Source: Flavobacterium azizsancarii
GTDB lineage: Bacteria; Bacteroidota; Bacteroidia; Flavobacteriales; Flavobacteriaceae
Direction: 5' to 3'
Assembly (NCBI RefSeq): GCF_027980145.1
Contig: NZ_JAMZNK010000024.1
Location: 16,296-80,295, forward strand
Length of the DNA stretch: 64,000 bases
The position numbers and the translations under genes are program-made. Under the pieces are notes generated by a model, which ran no database searches, had not been told where the DNA came from, and worked only from the letters and a program-made list of their open reading frames with translations. This document shows, in pieces, positions 55,265 to 63,235 of the stretch (within the stretch, counting starts at the first letter, position 1; the number at the start of each line of letters is the position of its first letter).

Positions 55265-55309
55265 ATTGTTAATGCAATGGCGCTTATTAGCTGTTAGCGG
55301 CATTATATT
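55265..55309 (-). repeat. Partial attC-like site S2
   Basis: Minus strand, 9 nt after the small membrane-protein stop: GCCGCTAACAGCTAATAAGC then GCCATTGC. It has the TAACAG opening of the other sites but not the conserved core, and the next gene starts soon after. Confidence 0.4.
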
Positions 55310-55483
55310 TTATCGTTTATTGGTTTTTGTGGCTATATAAAAGATATATATTAAACTTCCGACATATATCAAAAAGCTCATTAATGAAATTGCGTCATTG
55401 TGCATTCCCGATGTAACAATATTAGTTGCTATCCCTATAATAAAACAGAGAATTGCAAGTAGAATTTTCGTAGAATTTTGCAT
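55310..55483 (-). CDS. 57-residue membrane protein
   Basis: Small gene starting ATG 55481-55483 (minus). The product begins MQNSTKILLAILCFIIGIAT and has two membrane helices (about 6-24 and 33-52), a connecting NIVTSGMHNDAISLM loop and a basic tail (YIATKTNKR). No family is recognised. It occupies one gene unit of the array between a partial site after it and site S3 before it. Coding status is supported by layout and two clean hydrophobic segments; function unknown. Confidence 0.6.
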   Translation of the reverse strand: MQNSTKILLAILCFIIGIATNIVTSGMHNDAISLMSFLIYVGSLIYIFYIATKTNKR

Positions 55484-55499
55484 AAAGGAAATTAAGAAT

Positions 55500-55656
55500 T
55501 TGATTGTTTACAGGCAGTCGCGTTTACAAGAAATATTACAGTGTTTGGATTATGACTGCCACGTTTCCGTAATCCTTATTTAGCACTGCTTTAGAAATGC
55601 TTTCAATTAAGCCAATTGCACAAATCCGTTGCAGCAGCTGCATCAGGCGGTGCGTT
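55500..55656 (-). repeat. attC-like site S3
   Basis: Begins at the stop of the gene at 55657 (minus): CTGCTGCAACGGATTTGTGC, then AATTGGCTTAATTGAAAGC, ending GTTTGGATT-type pairing (CCAAACACTGTAATATTTC) near 55540. Pairing arms: CTGCAACGGATTTG with CCAAACACTGTAAT, imperfect. It matches S4, S5 and S6. Confidence 0.55.
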
Positions 55657-56230
55657 TTATATTTCGTTTTGGCGGAGTTTTTCTTTCCACTTATTAAGAG
55701 CTTCAGCATTGTTTCCAAAACTAGACTCTGTATCAAATTCATTAATAGCTTTGTCCCTCGCGTCTAAATGTTTCTCTATAATTGCGTTAATTTTATTTAC
55801 ATTTCCAGCATTTATTTTCCCGCTGTTAATTTCTTTTTCTGATTTTTTTGCAAAGTAATGTGAAATGTTATATTTCAGCTGCAGGTAATCCAATAATTGC
55901 TGGGATTTATATTCGGGTTCAACCCAGGATAAATCCCTTCTGATTCCTCCATAGGATTCAACAGTAATAGTTCCTGTCCAGACATTTACTTTTTTGGTAA
56001 AAACACCCAAATGTCAATTCCGGATAAACATGCAGATCTTTGTTTACTTCAGGCGGCATTTTAAAATCAGACCATTCCAAAATAGCTTTTGACCTTACGG
56101 AAATGGTGTCGCCCTGGTTTGCTTTGGTCATCTCTGTAGCAACTTTCTCCCATTTTTTCTGGTTCTTTCCCTGGCCAAAAGTAAAAAGTGTCAGACATAG
56201 GCCTAAAAAAGTTAATGTGATTTTATTCAT
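55657..56230 (-). pseudogene. Exported hypothetical protein, one frameshift
   Basis: Two overlapping frames form one protein. The first starts ATG 56230 with a signal peptide (MNKITLTFLGLCLTLFTFGQ) and reads to VYPELTFGC; the second continues GVFTKKVNVWTGTITVESYG, YNISHYFAKKSEKEINSG and ends KWKEKLRQNEI. Removing one T in the TTT at about 56012 joins them as ELTLGVFTKK. The joined product is about 190 residues with a helical C-terminus. No family recognised. Either a recent mutation or a sequencing error in a T run. Confidence 0.7.
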
Positions 56231-56491
56231 TTTTCTAATTTATAGTTTAGATTATTTCAACAGTATTTTTGTAATGTGGTTTTTTATAATCGTCTGCATT
56301 GCCTGGAGCTTAGTTTATAGCATCGATAAATCGTAGCACTACGATTTTTTTTAGTCGTATGCCGATTGTAAGATTTTTGCGAATATAAGAATAATATTAA
56401 ATCTTTTTGATTTAATCCCAGTGAGAGGGACTGCGGGCAGTATCACTGTATGGCTGCAAGTTAATATTAGTATAGGTTTATTGTTAGTTTT

Positions 56492-56597
56492 TAGGAGCCT
56501 TTCCCGCTATCCGTTCCGATCCTTTGTGCCGAACCACGGCACAAAAGGATTTTCATTGCACACGAACGAAGCGAACTGGCGAAGCAATCGGGGCTAG
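56492..56597 (+). repeat. Dispersed structured repeat, copy D
   Basis: TTAGGAGCCTTTCCCGCTAT to AATCGGGGCTAGG. The hairpin is CCTTTGTGCCG / CGGCACAAAAGG with loop AACCA: bases differ from other copies but pairing is kept. It abuts attC-like site S4. Confidence 0.75.
56560..56585 (+). repeat. 26-bp micro-repeat inserted in copy D
   Basis: ACACGAACG...CGAACTGGCGAAGC between CATTGC and AATCGGGG, the same point as in copies A and C. Confidence 0.75.
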
Positions 56598-56604
56598 GGT
56601 AGTA

Positions 56605-56745
56605 TCGCACAACGTCCTGGTATTACAGTGGGTTTGGCAATTATGAGGGAGATTTTTCGGTTAAACACAAATTTTCCAAATGCAAGACCAACTTTCCATT
56701 AAGGCAAAAAAAATATCGCCAAACGGCTGTTAGGCGCTGTATCTA
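56605..56745 (-). repeat. attC-like site S4
   Basis: Minus strand, 5 nt after the stop of the gene at 56751: GCGCCTAACAGCCGTTTGGC ... CTTAATGGAAAGTTGGTC ... ATTGCCAAACCCACTGTAAT ... ACGTTGTGCG. GCCTAAC exactly fits the attC RYYYAAC box; the other end GTTGTGC differs at one position from GTTRRRY. Arms CGTTTGGC and GCCAAACCCAC pair imperfectly. Confidence 0.6.
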
Positions 56746-56750
56746 ATTTT

Positions 56751-56987
56751 CTATTTCTTTTCTTGATCATCCATTGCTTTTTTATGGAATGAGGGCAGTT
56801 TTTCTGATTCAGAATATTTTTTACTGTCAATTTTTTTATTGATTCTTACTTTTTGTTCAGAAGTTAGTTTACTGGCAATCTGCTTCCATAAATCTGATAT
56901 TGGATTTTTAATAACTAGCTGGGATAATATTTCAATTTCCTCGTCATTTAAGTTTTTAGGAAATTCATCAGGATTAAACACGTTCAT
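56751..56987 (-). CDS. 78-residue hypothetical protein
   Basis: Small cytoplasmic-looking protein. MNVFNPDEFPKNLNDEEIEI, IKNPISDLWKQIASKLTSEQ and KVRINKKIDSKKYSESEK describe helical, charged sequence without membrane segments or known motifs. It is followed after 5 nt by attC-like site S4, and S5 lies upstream, so it is a complete one-gene unit of the array. Function unknown. Confidence 0.6.
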   Translation of the reverse strand: MNVFNPDEFPKNLNDEEIEILSQLVIKNPISDLWKQIASKLTSEQKVRINKKIDSKKYSESEKLPSFHKKAMDDQEKK

Positions 56988-57019
56988 AGATAATTAATTT
57001 AAACTCTTTGCTTTCTCAA

Positions 57020-57215
57020 TATAAGGACTAACCTTTGGGTACTACAGCAGGTTTGGAACTAAATTAAGTCCATTCTTCGGATTTGCCACCCGAGCGATAG
57101 CGAACAGGCGAAGCAAACCATCCCAAATACAAAGCCAACTTTCCACTAAGCCAATTGTCCAAATCCGTTGTAGTAGGTGTTATAGGAAGTTAGCATTGGT
57201 ATTTTTATCTCAATC
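57020..57215 (-). repeat. attC-like site S5
   Basis: Minus strand, after the stop of the WG gene at 57225: CTATAACACCTACTACAACG, GATTTGGACAATTGGCTTAG, TGGAAAGTTGGC ... CCAAACCTGCTGTAGTACCC ... GGTTAGTCC. Arms CTACAACGGATTTGG and CCAAACCTGCTGTAG pair with a few bulges. A 27-bp micro-repeat is inserted inside (57088-57114). Confidence 0.6.
57088..57114 (+). repeat. 27-bp micro-repeat inside site S5
   Basis: ACCCGAGCGATAG, CGAACAGGCGAAGC between GGATTTGCC and AAACCATCCC. Site S6 reads GGATTTGCTAAATCTTCC at this point, so this is a clean insertion. Same family as the insertions in the structured repeats. Confidence 0.72.
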
Positions 57216-57224
57216 GAAAGTAAA

Positions 57225-57935
57225 TTATATTTTTTTATCTTTCATATTAATAAAAAATGTCTTGTGGTTATCGGAAACTTTTGCTTTCCCATTTTTAAAA
57301 TTTTCTGCGCTTTTATATTTCAAAGGAATTATTACTTTACCTTTTGTATCTACGAAACCATACATTCCATTTTCGTTTACAACAACAGCAAGACCTTCTG
57401 AAAAATTTTCAAACAAAATATATTGAATTTGCGCAATGATTTTACCCTCAATATCAATAGCGCCCCACAAATCATTATTTGAAACTAAACAATACCCAGA
57501 TTTAAATCCATTATTTATAGATTGATAATTTGAAGGTATTACAACATCTCCGGATTTATTAATAAATCCAAATTTCCTATTAGAATCAAGATAAAAAGCT
57601 CGTTCTTCATAAAAACGTCCAACAGATAAGTAATTCAAATTTATTGGAATAACAACCTTTCCAGTTTTATCAATATACCCATATTTCCCATTTTGTTTAA
57701 CTGGAGCCAGACCTTCGGAAAAATCATCAACAAAATCATAATTTAATTGAATTACAACTTCTCCTTTATCGTTAACAAATCCCCATTTACTATTTTTTTT
57801 AACTTTTGCCAAGCCTTCCTTAAAATCGCCTGTTAAATCTGATGCTTTAGATCTATCGTTTTCTTGAATTATAGTTTGGGAGATTAAATTATTTGAAAAT
57901 AATATTGTCAATAAAATTAAAATATATTTTTGCAT
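57225..57935 (-). CDS. WG-repeat protein 2
   Basis: 236-residue exported protein: signal peptide MQKYILILLTILFSNNLISQ, then about eight WG repeats (KWGFVNDKGEVVIQLNYDFV, YGYIDKTGKVVIPINLNYLS, LWGAIDIEGKIIAQIQYILF, MYGFVDTKGKVIIPLKYKSA). The C-terminal tail is short and basic. Related to, but clearly distinct from, the protein at 54246. The unit ends in attC-like site S5, and its upstream region is cut by the IS1182 element. Role unknown. Confidence 0.85.
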   Translation of the reverse strand: MQKYILILLTILFSNNLISQTIIQENDRSKASDLTGDFKEGLAKVKKNSKWGFVNDKGEVVIQLNYDFVDDFSEGLAPVKQNGKYGYIDKTGKVVIPINLNYLSVGRFYEERAFYLDSNRKFGFINKSGDVVIPSNYQSINNGFKSGYCLVSNNDLWGAIDIEGKIIAQIQYILFENFSEGLAVVVNENGMYGFVDTKGKVIIPLKYKSAENFKNGKAKVSDNHKTFFINMKDKKI

Positions 57936-58002
57936 GTTTTTAAGTTTAAAATCTACAGTTTTTCACCACTTTTAATACTGAGGCACTCATTGCCTATAAC
58001 GA

Positions 58003-59641
58003 CAGTCTTTGAAAAAACTTCCGTTTGTATTACCTCAAATATAACAAAAAAGTTGTGCTAAAACAGGAATTTTCGTATTTTTAAGAATGCAATTTATATC
58101 AGGAATTTCCCGCCACCAGATGCGTATTTCAAGTTTAGAAGACGCTATCAGTCCCGATAATCAGGTTCGTTTTATAGATGCTTTTGTATCGTTTGTAGAT
58201 TTATCTAAGCTTGGTTTTGAAGTTAAAACGCTCAAAAAAGAGGGTCGCCCGAGTTATAATACCAAGGCGTTTCTTAAAATCTATTTGTATGGTTATCTCA
58301 ATGGAATAAGAAGCTCTCGAAAATTAGCAAAAGAATGTTTTAGAAATATAGAAATACAATGGCTATTGGAAGACATTCGTCCGAACTACCACAGCATTTC
58401 AGACTTTAGAAAAGATAATCCTGTCGCCTTGAACAAACTATTCAAACTATTTGTTTCGTTCTTGAAAGATGCCGATTTGATAAGTGGCGAAACCATTGCC
58501 ATTGACGGCACCAAGAGCCGCGCTCACAACAGTAAAAAAGCTAATTTTAATCAAAAAAAAATTGACAAGCACCTAGCATATATTGAAGCCAAAACTCAGG
58601 AATATCTTGATGCTTTGGAAGAAAATGATTCCAATGAAAAGCGACCTGAAATTCAAAACATCCAACAAAAAATAGAACGATTAAAGCAAAACAAACTTCG
58701 CTATGAGATGCTGGAAGAAAAAACTAAAAGCCAGCGGCGAGCCTCAAATAAGCACTACCGATAGCGATGCCAGAGCATTATTAGTACAAGGACAAGTAGT
58801 AGAAATATCATTTAATATACAAGCAGCCGTTGATGCTAAGCACAATCTTGTGGTAGCTACTCATACTATAAATAAAAACGATCGCAGCGCTTTATCTGCT
58901 ATCGCCCTTGAAGCCAAAGAGAATTTAGGAATTGAAACCTATACCGCTTTGGTAGATAAAGGCTACCATAACGGGAAACAAATAGAAATCTGTAAACAAG
59001 CCAACATAACGACCATTGTAGCGCAACCCGAACAAGGAAAAAGTAACGAAAACGGCACCACCAAGGATTATTTGGTAGCCAGGTTCCGATACGATAAAAC
59101 TACCGATACTTATACTTGTCCGCAAGGTGAAATACTAAAAACTACGGGTAGTTGGCATAAAAAAACGACCGATAAAGACAGCTATAATTTTAAAAAGTAC
59201 CGAACACCCAAATGCAAAGAATGTCCCGTAAAACATTTATGTACCAGTAGAGCAGCAGGTAGGGAAATAGACCGCAGCCAATATGCTGATGCTGTAGAAG
59301 AAAACAACAAACGCTATGGGGAAAACCCACAACTCTACCGTAAGCGACAGGAAATCAACGAACACATCTTTGGTACGATCAAACGGCAATGGGGCTACAA
59401 TCACACCAATTTGACAGGATTAGAAAAAGTAAACGGAGAACACAGCTTAATTATGTTAGTATATAACATCAAACGCAGTATCAATATACTCGGCGTCCCC
59501 GAACTTATTGCAAAACTCCAAAAATGGAACTCACCCTATAAGACAAAAGTCTTGTTTTTACTAAAAACGAGTTATTTAAAGCTTCATACAACAACTAATT
59601 TTTATCCAGAGAAATTGGCAGCCTAAAAAAAAGGGGTTCAG
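58003..59641 (+). mobile_element. IS1182-family insertion sequence
   Basis: About 1.64 kb containing a disrupted IS1182 transposase. TATAACGA flanks it on both sides (57995-58002 and 59642-59649), a candidate 8-bp target duplication. I did not find convincing terminal inverted repeats, so the ends are approximate. It lies within a cassette boundary: the left flank GCCTATAACG resembles the end of an attC-like site. Confidence 0.62.
58087..59626 (+). pseudogene. IS1182-family transposase with a frameshift
   Basis: DDE transposase split in two frames. The first half (58087 to about 58720) gives MQFISGISRHQMRISSLEDA, RNIEIQWLLEDIRPNYHSIS (DUF772 N-terminal domain) and SGETIAIDGTKSRAHNSK with the first catalytic Asp. 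The second half (to 59626) gives VQGQVVEISFNIQAAVDAKH with the second Asp, PKCKECPVKHLC with paired Cys and EHIFGTIKRQWGYNHTNLTG with the Glu. The frames join at GAAGAAAAAACT near 58718: one A too many. Removal of one A gives EEKLKASGEPQ, a normal family sequence of about 513 residues. Probably inactive unless transcript slippage restores frame. Confidence 0.85.
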
Positions 59642-59699
59642 TATAACGATTTATTTGAATTGTAGTACCTTGAAATTTGGAGGTTTTAATTAGAAAAGG

Positions 59700-59850
59700 A
59701 GGTTTTTTCACAGCCTGACGTTCTGGCACTACAAGAAGTTTGGGGGTAAATTATCGTTATTTTTCGGATTTGCTAAATCTTCCAAATACAAACCAATTTT
59801 TCCATTAAGCCAAAATTCCCAAATTGCTTGTAGGGTGTGTTGGCAGTAGT
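59700..59850 (-). repeat. attC-like site S6
   Basis: Minus strand after the DUF3592 gene stop (59859): CTGCCAACACACCCTACAAG, CAATTTGGGAATTTTGGCTT, AATGGAAAAATTGGTTTGTA ... CCCCCAAACTTCTTGTAGTG ... GAACGTCAGGC. Arms CTACAAGCAATTTGG and CCAAACTTCTTGTAG pair with one bulge region. Same core as S3-S5. Confidence 0.6.
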
Positions 59851-59858
59851 TGATTTTT

Positions 59859-60425
59859 TTATTGAGTTAAACTTCCGATTAGTTTCAACGCAAAAATGGT
59901 TAGTCCCGATCCAAAAAAAAATCCCATAAATATTGGTAAATAAATCTGTTTATTGATTTTATTTATCAGGCAAGATTTTTTCGGATTGTTTTTATCATAA
60001 TAAACGGTTACTTTTCTTCCTATTTGGATTTCTTTTTCTTTTTCAATTTGAATGAATTGTTTACTTTTTAAAAAGATTTCATCGATTTTTGGAAATTGAT
60101 CCAAACTTTTATGTTCTTTTTCAAATAGAGAAGCACTTGCGTAAGTTTGATTTGATTCATATTCAATATTGTTTACAACATATTTATATGTTTTTTTTAA
60201 CGTGAATTGATAATCAGTATCACCATCGTTAGAAAATTGCATATATTTTATTTCAGCGTTTTTAACTTCTCCAATGCAATATTTCCATCTCGTACTTTCT
60301 TCCATTCGATGTAACCCAATAATTCCGTTGATAAATAGCCAATATGAAAAATAAAGGAATAGTGGTAATAAAACACAAATAAAAACAGTTGTAATCACAT
60401 CATACTCCCAATTTTCAAAATTCAT
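59859..60425 (-). CDS. DUF3592 membrane protein
   Basis: 188 residues: an N-terminal membrane helix (VITTVFICVLLPLFLYFSYW), an extracytoplasmic beta domain from 40 to 155 (GEVKNAEIKYMQFSNDGDTD; LKKTYKYVVNNIEYESNQTY), the family signature IQIGRKVTVYYDKNNPKKSC near 130, and a C-terminal helix (IYLPIFMGFFFGSGLTIFAL). DUF3592 proteins have no assigned function. It begins where partial site sequence TTACTGCCAAC occurs upstream and ends in site S6, so it is the most upstream unit of the minus-strand array. Confidence 0.8.
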   Translation of the reverse strand: MNFENWEYDVITTVFICVLLPLFLYFSYWLFINGIIGLHRMEESTRWKYCIGEVKNAEIKYMQFSNDGDTDYQFTLKKTYKYVVNNIEYESNQTYASASLFEKEHKSLDQFPKIDEIFLKSKQFIQIEKEKEIQIGRKVTVYYDKNNPKKSCLINKINKQIYLPIFMGFFFGSGLTIFALKLIGSLTQ

Positions 60426-60479
60426 TTTTTTATTTCTTTTTCGTTTTCAATTACTGCCAACTAATTTATACCAGCCATA

Positions 60480-60831
60480 AAATGGCAATAATACAATTTT
60501 TTTTAGTTGGCTTTGTGCAATTAGTAAGCTTTTTTAAGCGAATCTTTTGGAATTCATGCCCAAGCTCACTGCTTTTCTCCCCTAGTGCTCTTTATCCACA
60601 GTATCCCAACTGCTTCCCTTTTGTTTTTATCAGAGACCCTGTATGCTTTTGTCTTATTTCACGAGCAAAGGTAGTCCGTGTCCTTTGGCAAAAGCAAGGC
60701 CGGGCCTGTCAGGTCTTGGCAAAAAATCTCCATGCATGCGTTTTTTTTTTAGCTCATAAGAGACCTTTATAAACTTGCCTATATTTAAAATTGGATTGAT
60801 TAGCGGGAGTGTATTTAAGATTATTTTTTAG
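60480..60831. other. GC-richer non-coding segment, foreign in composition
   Basis: Contains stretches such as AAGCAAGGCCGGGCCTGTCA and GTAGTCCGTGTCCTTTGGC, clearly more G+C-rich than flanks. Frames crossing it have no recognisable protein and it lacks a terminator. Likely a relic of another mobile element; origin not identified. Confidence 0.4.
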
Positions 60832-60894
60832 GAGCTCTTTCCGCTATAGGTTCCAATCTAAATACCCAAATCCACTGCAGGGGCTGGCGGATGT
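60832..60894 (+). repeat. Dispersed structured repeat, truncated copy E
   Basis: AGGAGCTCTTTCCGCTATAG then CCAATCTAAATACCC, ending at GGGGCTGGCGGATGT where the IS6 element begins. The GTGCCG hairpin is missing. Confidence 0.6.
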
Positions 60895-61668
60895 GGTTCT
60901 GTCGCATCTAAAGCTAAGTTTTATCTTTGCCTTTTTAATTCTTAAACTCATGAATACTAAAGGTCATTGCTATCCGAAGTCAATTATACTGCAGGCCGTA
61001 TATTTTAAGCTTAGGTTTACATTAAGCTATCGGGATGTTGAAGAGATCATGAAAATGCGAGGAGTTTCTGTTGATCATGCTAATATTCAGCGCTGGGTTT
61101 ATAAGTTTACACCTTTGCTTGAGTCAGAGATTAAGAAGAGAAAAGGCAGAGTGGGGGCGAGTTGGAGATTGGATGAAACCTATATTAAAGTAAAAGGTAT
61201 TTGGTGTTATTTATATCGAGCGGTAGATAAATTGGGCAATACAGTAGACTTTCTTTTGACCAGAAAAAGGACAGAGAATGAGTGCTCAGTCATTTCTAAT
61301 TAAAGCAATTAATAATAACTACAAGCCAAGAGTAATAAATATTGATAAAAGTGGTTCAAATACTGCCGCTATCAAATTCTATAACAAGCGTTCATTCTCA
61401 AAGATTAAAATCCGACAGTGTAAATATCTCAACAATATTGTAGAACAAGATCATCGTTTTATCAAGTGGCGCATACAAAACGGATTAGGTTTTAAAAGTT
61501 TTGAATCGGCCAGACGAACCTTGAGTGGAATTGAAGTTGTACATATGCTAAGAAAGAGTCAGATGGTTAGACCAGGAATATCTATGTTTAAATCATTCTG
61601 TAAATTGGCGGGCTAACTTTTAAATGACTTAAATTTTTATATTTGATTCTGACAGATGCGACAGAACC
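60895..61668 (+). mobile_element. IS6-family insertion sequence
   Basis: 774 bp between perfect 15-bp terminal inverted repeats GGTTCTGTCGCATCT (60895-60909) and AGATGCGACAGAACC (61654-61668). Flanking 8-mers do not match (GCGGATGT, CAAAGATT), so it lacks a target duplication, as after replicon fusion or deletion adjacent to the element, typical of IS6 chemistry. Confidence 0.88.
60950..61616 (+). pseudogene. IS6-family transposase with a frameshift
   Basis: From ATG 60950 (MNTKGHCYPKSIILQAVYFK) through the helix-turn-helix (YRDVEEIMKMRGVSVDHANI) to the DDE motifs: LDETYIKVKG (first Asp), LYRAVDKLGNTVDFLL (second Asp). At AAAAAGGACAG near 61271 one extra base ends the frame after ENECSVISN; the +1 frame continues RMSAQSFLIKA, IVEQDHRFIKWR (Glu) and ends at 61616. 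Corrected length is about 222 residues, normal for IS6. Homologous, more decayed sequence is at 49445. Confidence 0.85.
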
Positions 61669-61716
61669 CAAAGATTTATTGATTAAAAAACAAAATTTCT
61701 CTTCCAAAGGGATATA

Positions 61717-61904
61717 TGGGTACACATCATTTATATGAATATGATGTACATGATAATCTTACTAAAACAACCGATAGGACATATGAATACAAATATGATG
61801 AACAAGGAAACTGGATAGAGAGAATAGAAAATTACAGAAATGAAGTATTCCAAAAAACGATTAGAGAATTTACTTATTTTCCGAGAGATCTTCATTTAGT
61901 TTAA
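61717..61904 (+). pseudogene. YD/RHS-repeat protein fragment
   Basis: Short frame reading LYEYDVHDNLTKTTDRTYEY, KYDEQGNWIERIENYRNEV and KTIREFTYF, the terminal YD-type repeat of RHS-like Bacteroidetes surface proteins (YxYDxxGNWxxxI). No upstream repeat or signal peptide; the left side is IS6. A relic exposed by the IS6 insertion or an adjacent deletion. Confidence 0.75.
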
Positions 61905-62017
61905 CTTCTTAATTTTTTGATAGAAAACTAAAAGAGTCATATCTTCTAATTAAAACTAATGCTGTGCGCATGTATCTGACTTCGCACCTAAAATTTAATC
62001 AAATTTATGATACAAAA

Positions 62018-62043
62018 AAAGCTTCAGATTTCTCTGAAGCTTT
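62018..62043. terminator. Intrinsic terminator
   Basis: AAAGCTTCAGA, loop TTTC, TCTGAAGCTTT, preceded by an A run. A close relative occurs at 63336-63363. Confidence 0.75.
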
Positions 62044-62215
62044 ATACTTGTAGCGCAACGCATTCAAAAATCTAACCAGTTAATTGAAGATTATTATAAT
62101 ATTATCCCATTGCATCTTGATATTTTTTTAATAACTTATCACATAAAGTTACCCAAATTTGGATAGCTTTGTGTAGTTTGTCACACATATAAACAAGTTG
62201 TATAGCATTTAAGAA

Positions 62216-63133
62216 ATGACAGTAACTGATAAAGAAATACAAGCTGATTATAAAAATCGAATTAACCAAGTTTTTGAATTTATTGACAAAAACTTGGAAT
62301 CGGATTTATCGTTAAATGCAGTTTCGGAAATTGCTTTTTTCTCATCATTTCATTTTCATCGAGTTTTCAAATTTGTTACAGAACAAACTCTACATGAATA
62401 CGTAAAAAGAAGAAGAATAGAAAAATCAGCATCTGATTTGTTACATAAAAACATAACAGCAACTGAAATAGCACATAAATATGGATTTAGTGATAATTCT
62501 TCCTATTCCAAAGCATTTAAAAAGTATTTTGGAGTAAGCCCGACTGAATTTAAAAACCAAAATCCAAATAGATTTAGCAAGATTCGTCAACTTAAAAGCA
62601 AGAATGGACAAGAATATCCTGACTATAAAAAATACATTTGTGTCATTAATAATCTTAAAAATTGGATAAAAATGAACGCAAAAATTGAAATTAAAGAAAT
62701 GTCAAAAATAGATTTGGCTTATGTATCAAGTATTGGTCCTCATAACCTTGAGAATGCCTATGGAAAATTAATGCAATGGGCAACACCAAAAGGATTAATG
62801 AACGACCAAACAAAAATGATAACGGTTTATCACGACAGTTTTAAAGTTACTGAAGCCGACAAAGTAAGGATGAGTGCTTCGATTTTACTTGATAAGGCAG
62901 TGAAAACAAATGGAGAAATCGGACTGACAACAATAGAAGCTGGAAAATTTATCGTTGGAAGTTTTGAAATTGGATTAAACGAATTTGAAAAGTCGTGGAC
63001 TGGATTATTTGTCTGGATGAACGAAAATGGATATAAGAAAGCTGACAGAGAGCCTTTTGAAATTTATTATAATAATTTTAATGAACATACTGAAGGGAAA
63101 GCTATTGTTGACTTTTGCATACCAGTTGAATAA
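62216..63133 (+). CDS. AraC regulator with GyrI-like effector domain
   Basis: 305-residue transcription factor. The N-terminal AraC helix-turn-helix pair (about 15-112): RINQVFEFIDKNLESDLSLN, SSFHFHRVFKFVTEQTLHEY and ATEIAHKYGFSDNSSYSKAF then KKYFGVSPTEFK. The C-terminal GyrI-like/SbmC domain (about 150-305): AKIEIKEMSKIDLAYVSSIG and DREPFEIYYNNFNEHTEGKA then IVDFCIPVE. Proteins of this layout (Rob, BmrR-like) sense small drug-like ligands. It stands alone, and an inverted repeat of the dispersed type follows its stop at 63140. Confidence 0.92.
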   Translation: MTVTDKEIQADYKNRINQVFEFIDKNLESDLSLNAVSEIAFFSSFHFHRVFKFVTEQTLHEYVKRRRIEKSASDLLHKNITATEIAHKYGFSDNSSYSKAFKKYFGVSPTEFKNQNPNRFSKIRQLKSKNGQEYPDYKKYICVINNLKNWIKMNAKIEIKEMSKIDLAYVSSIGPHNLENAYGKLMQWATPKGLMNDQTKMITVYHDSFKVTEADKVRMSASILLDKAVKTNGEIGLTTIEAGKFIVGSFEIGLNEFEKSWTGLFVWMNENGYKKADREPFEIYYNNFNEHTEGKAIVDFCIPVE

Positions 63134-63139
63134 AAAACA

Positions 63140-63235
63140 CTGTACAACAATGGCTATAAGTAATTGCTTGTTTTCGCCTACTTTTGAAATTCCCCTCGCT
63201 CTCCGAAGTATTACTTATAATGCTGCGCAAATGTC
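63140..63235 (+). repeat. Palindromic repeat after the AraC-GyrI gene
   Basis: Starts 7 nt after the stop: CACTGTACAACAATGGCTAT, then AAGTAATTGC; the far side has GAAGTATTACTTATAATGC. ATAAGTAAT and ATTACTTAT are the main paired arms. It resembles the gene-then-palindrome layout of 54-60 kb but has a different core and lies on the plus strand. Confidence 0.45.

Noticed and set aside
55265..55309. A full attC-like site after the 57-residue gene
   Set aside because: Only the opening TAACAG part is present; the conserved core is missing, so it is listed as partial.
58700..58730. Programmed -1 frameshift at A AAA AAC in the IS1182 transposase
   Set aside because: The second half lies in the +1 frame relative to the first, so -1 slippage would not restore it. 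A single inserted A explains it better.
60482..60772. 96-codon frame in the GC-richer segment
   Set aside because: No homology, odd composition (many Phe, Cys and Pro in turn), and no ribosome-binding site; probably decayed mobile DNA.
63140..63235. A seventh member of the S1-S6 site family
   Set aside because: It is palindromic and follows a gene, but lacks the CTTAATGGAAA core and is on the other strand, so it was kept as a separate repeat.
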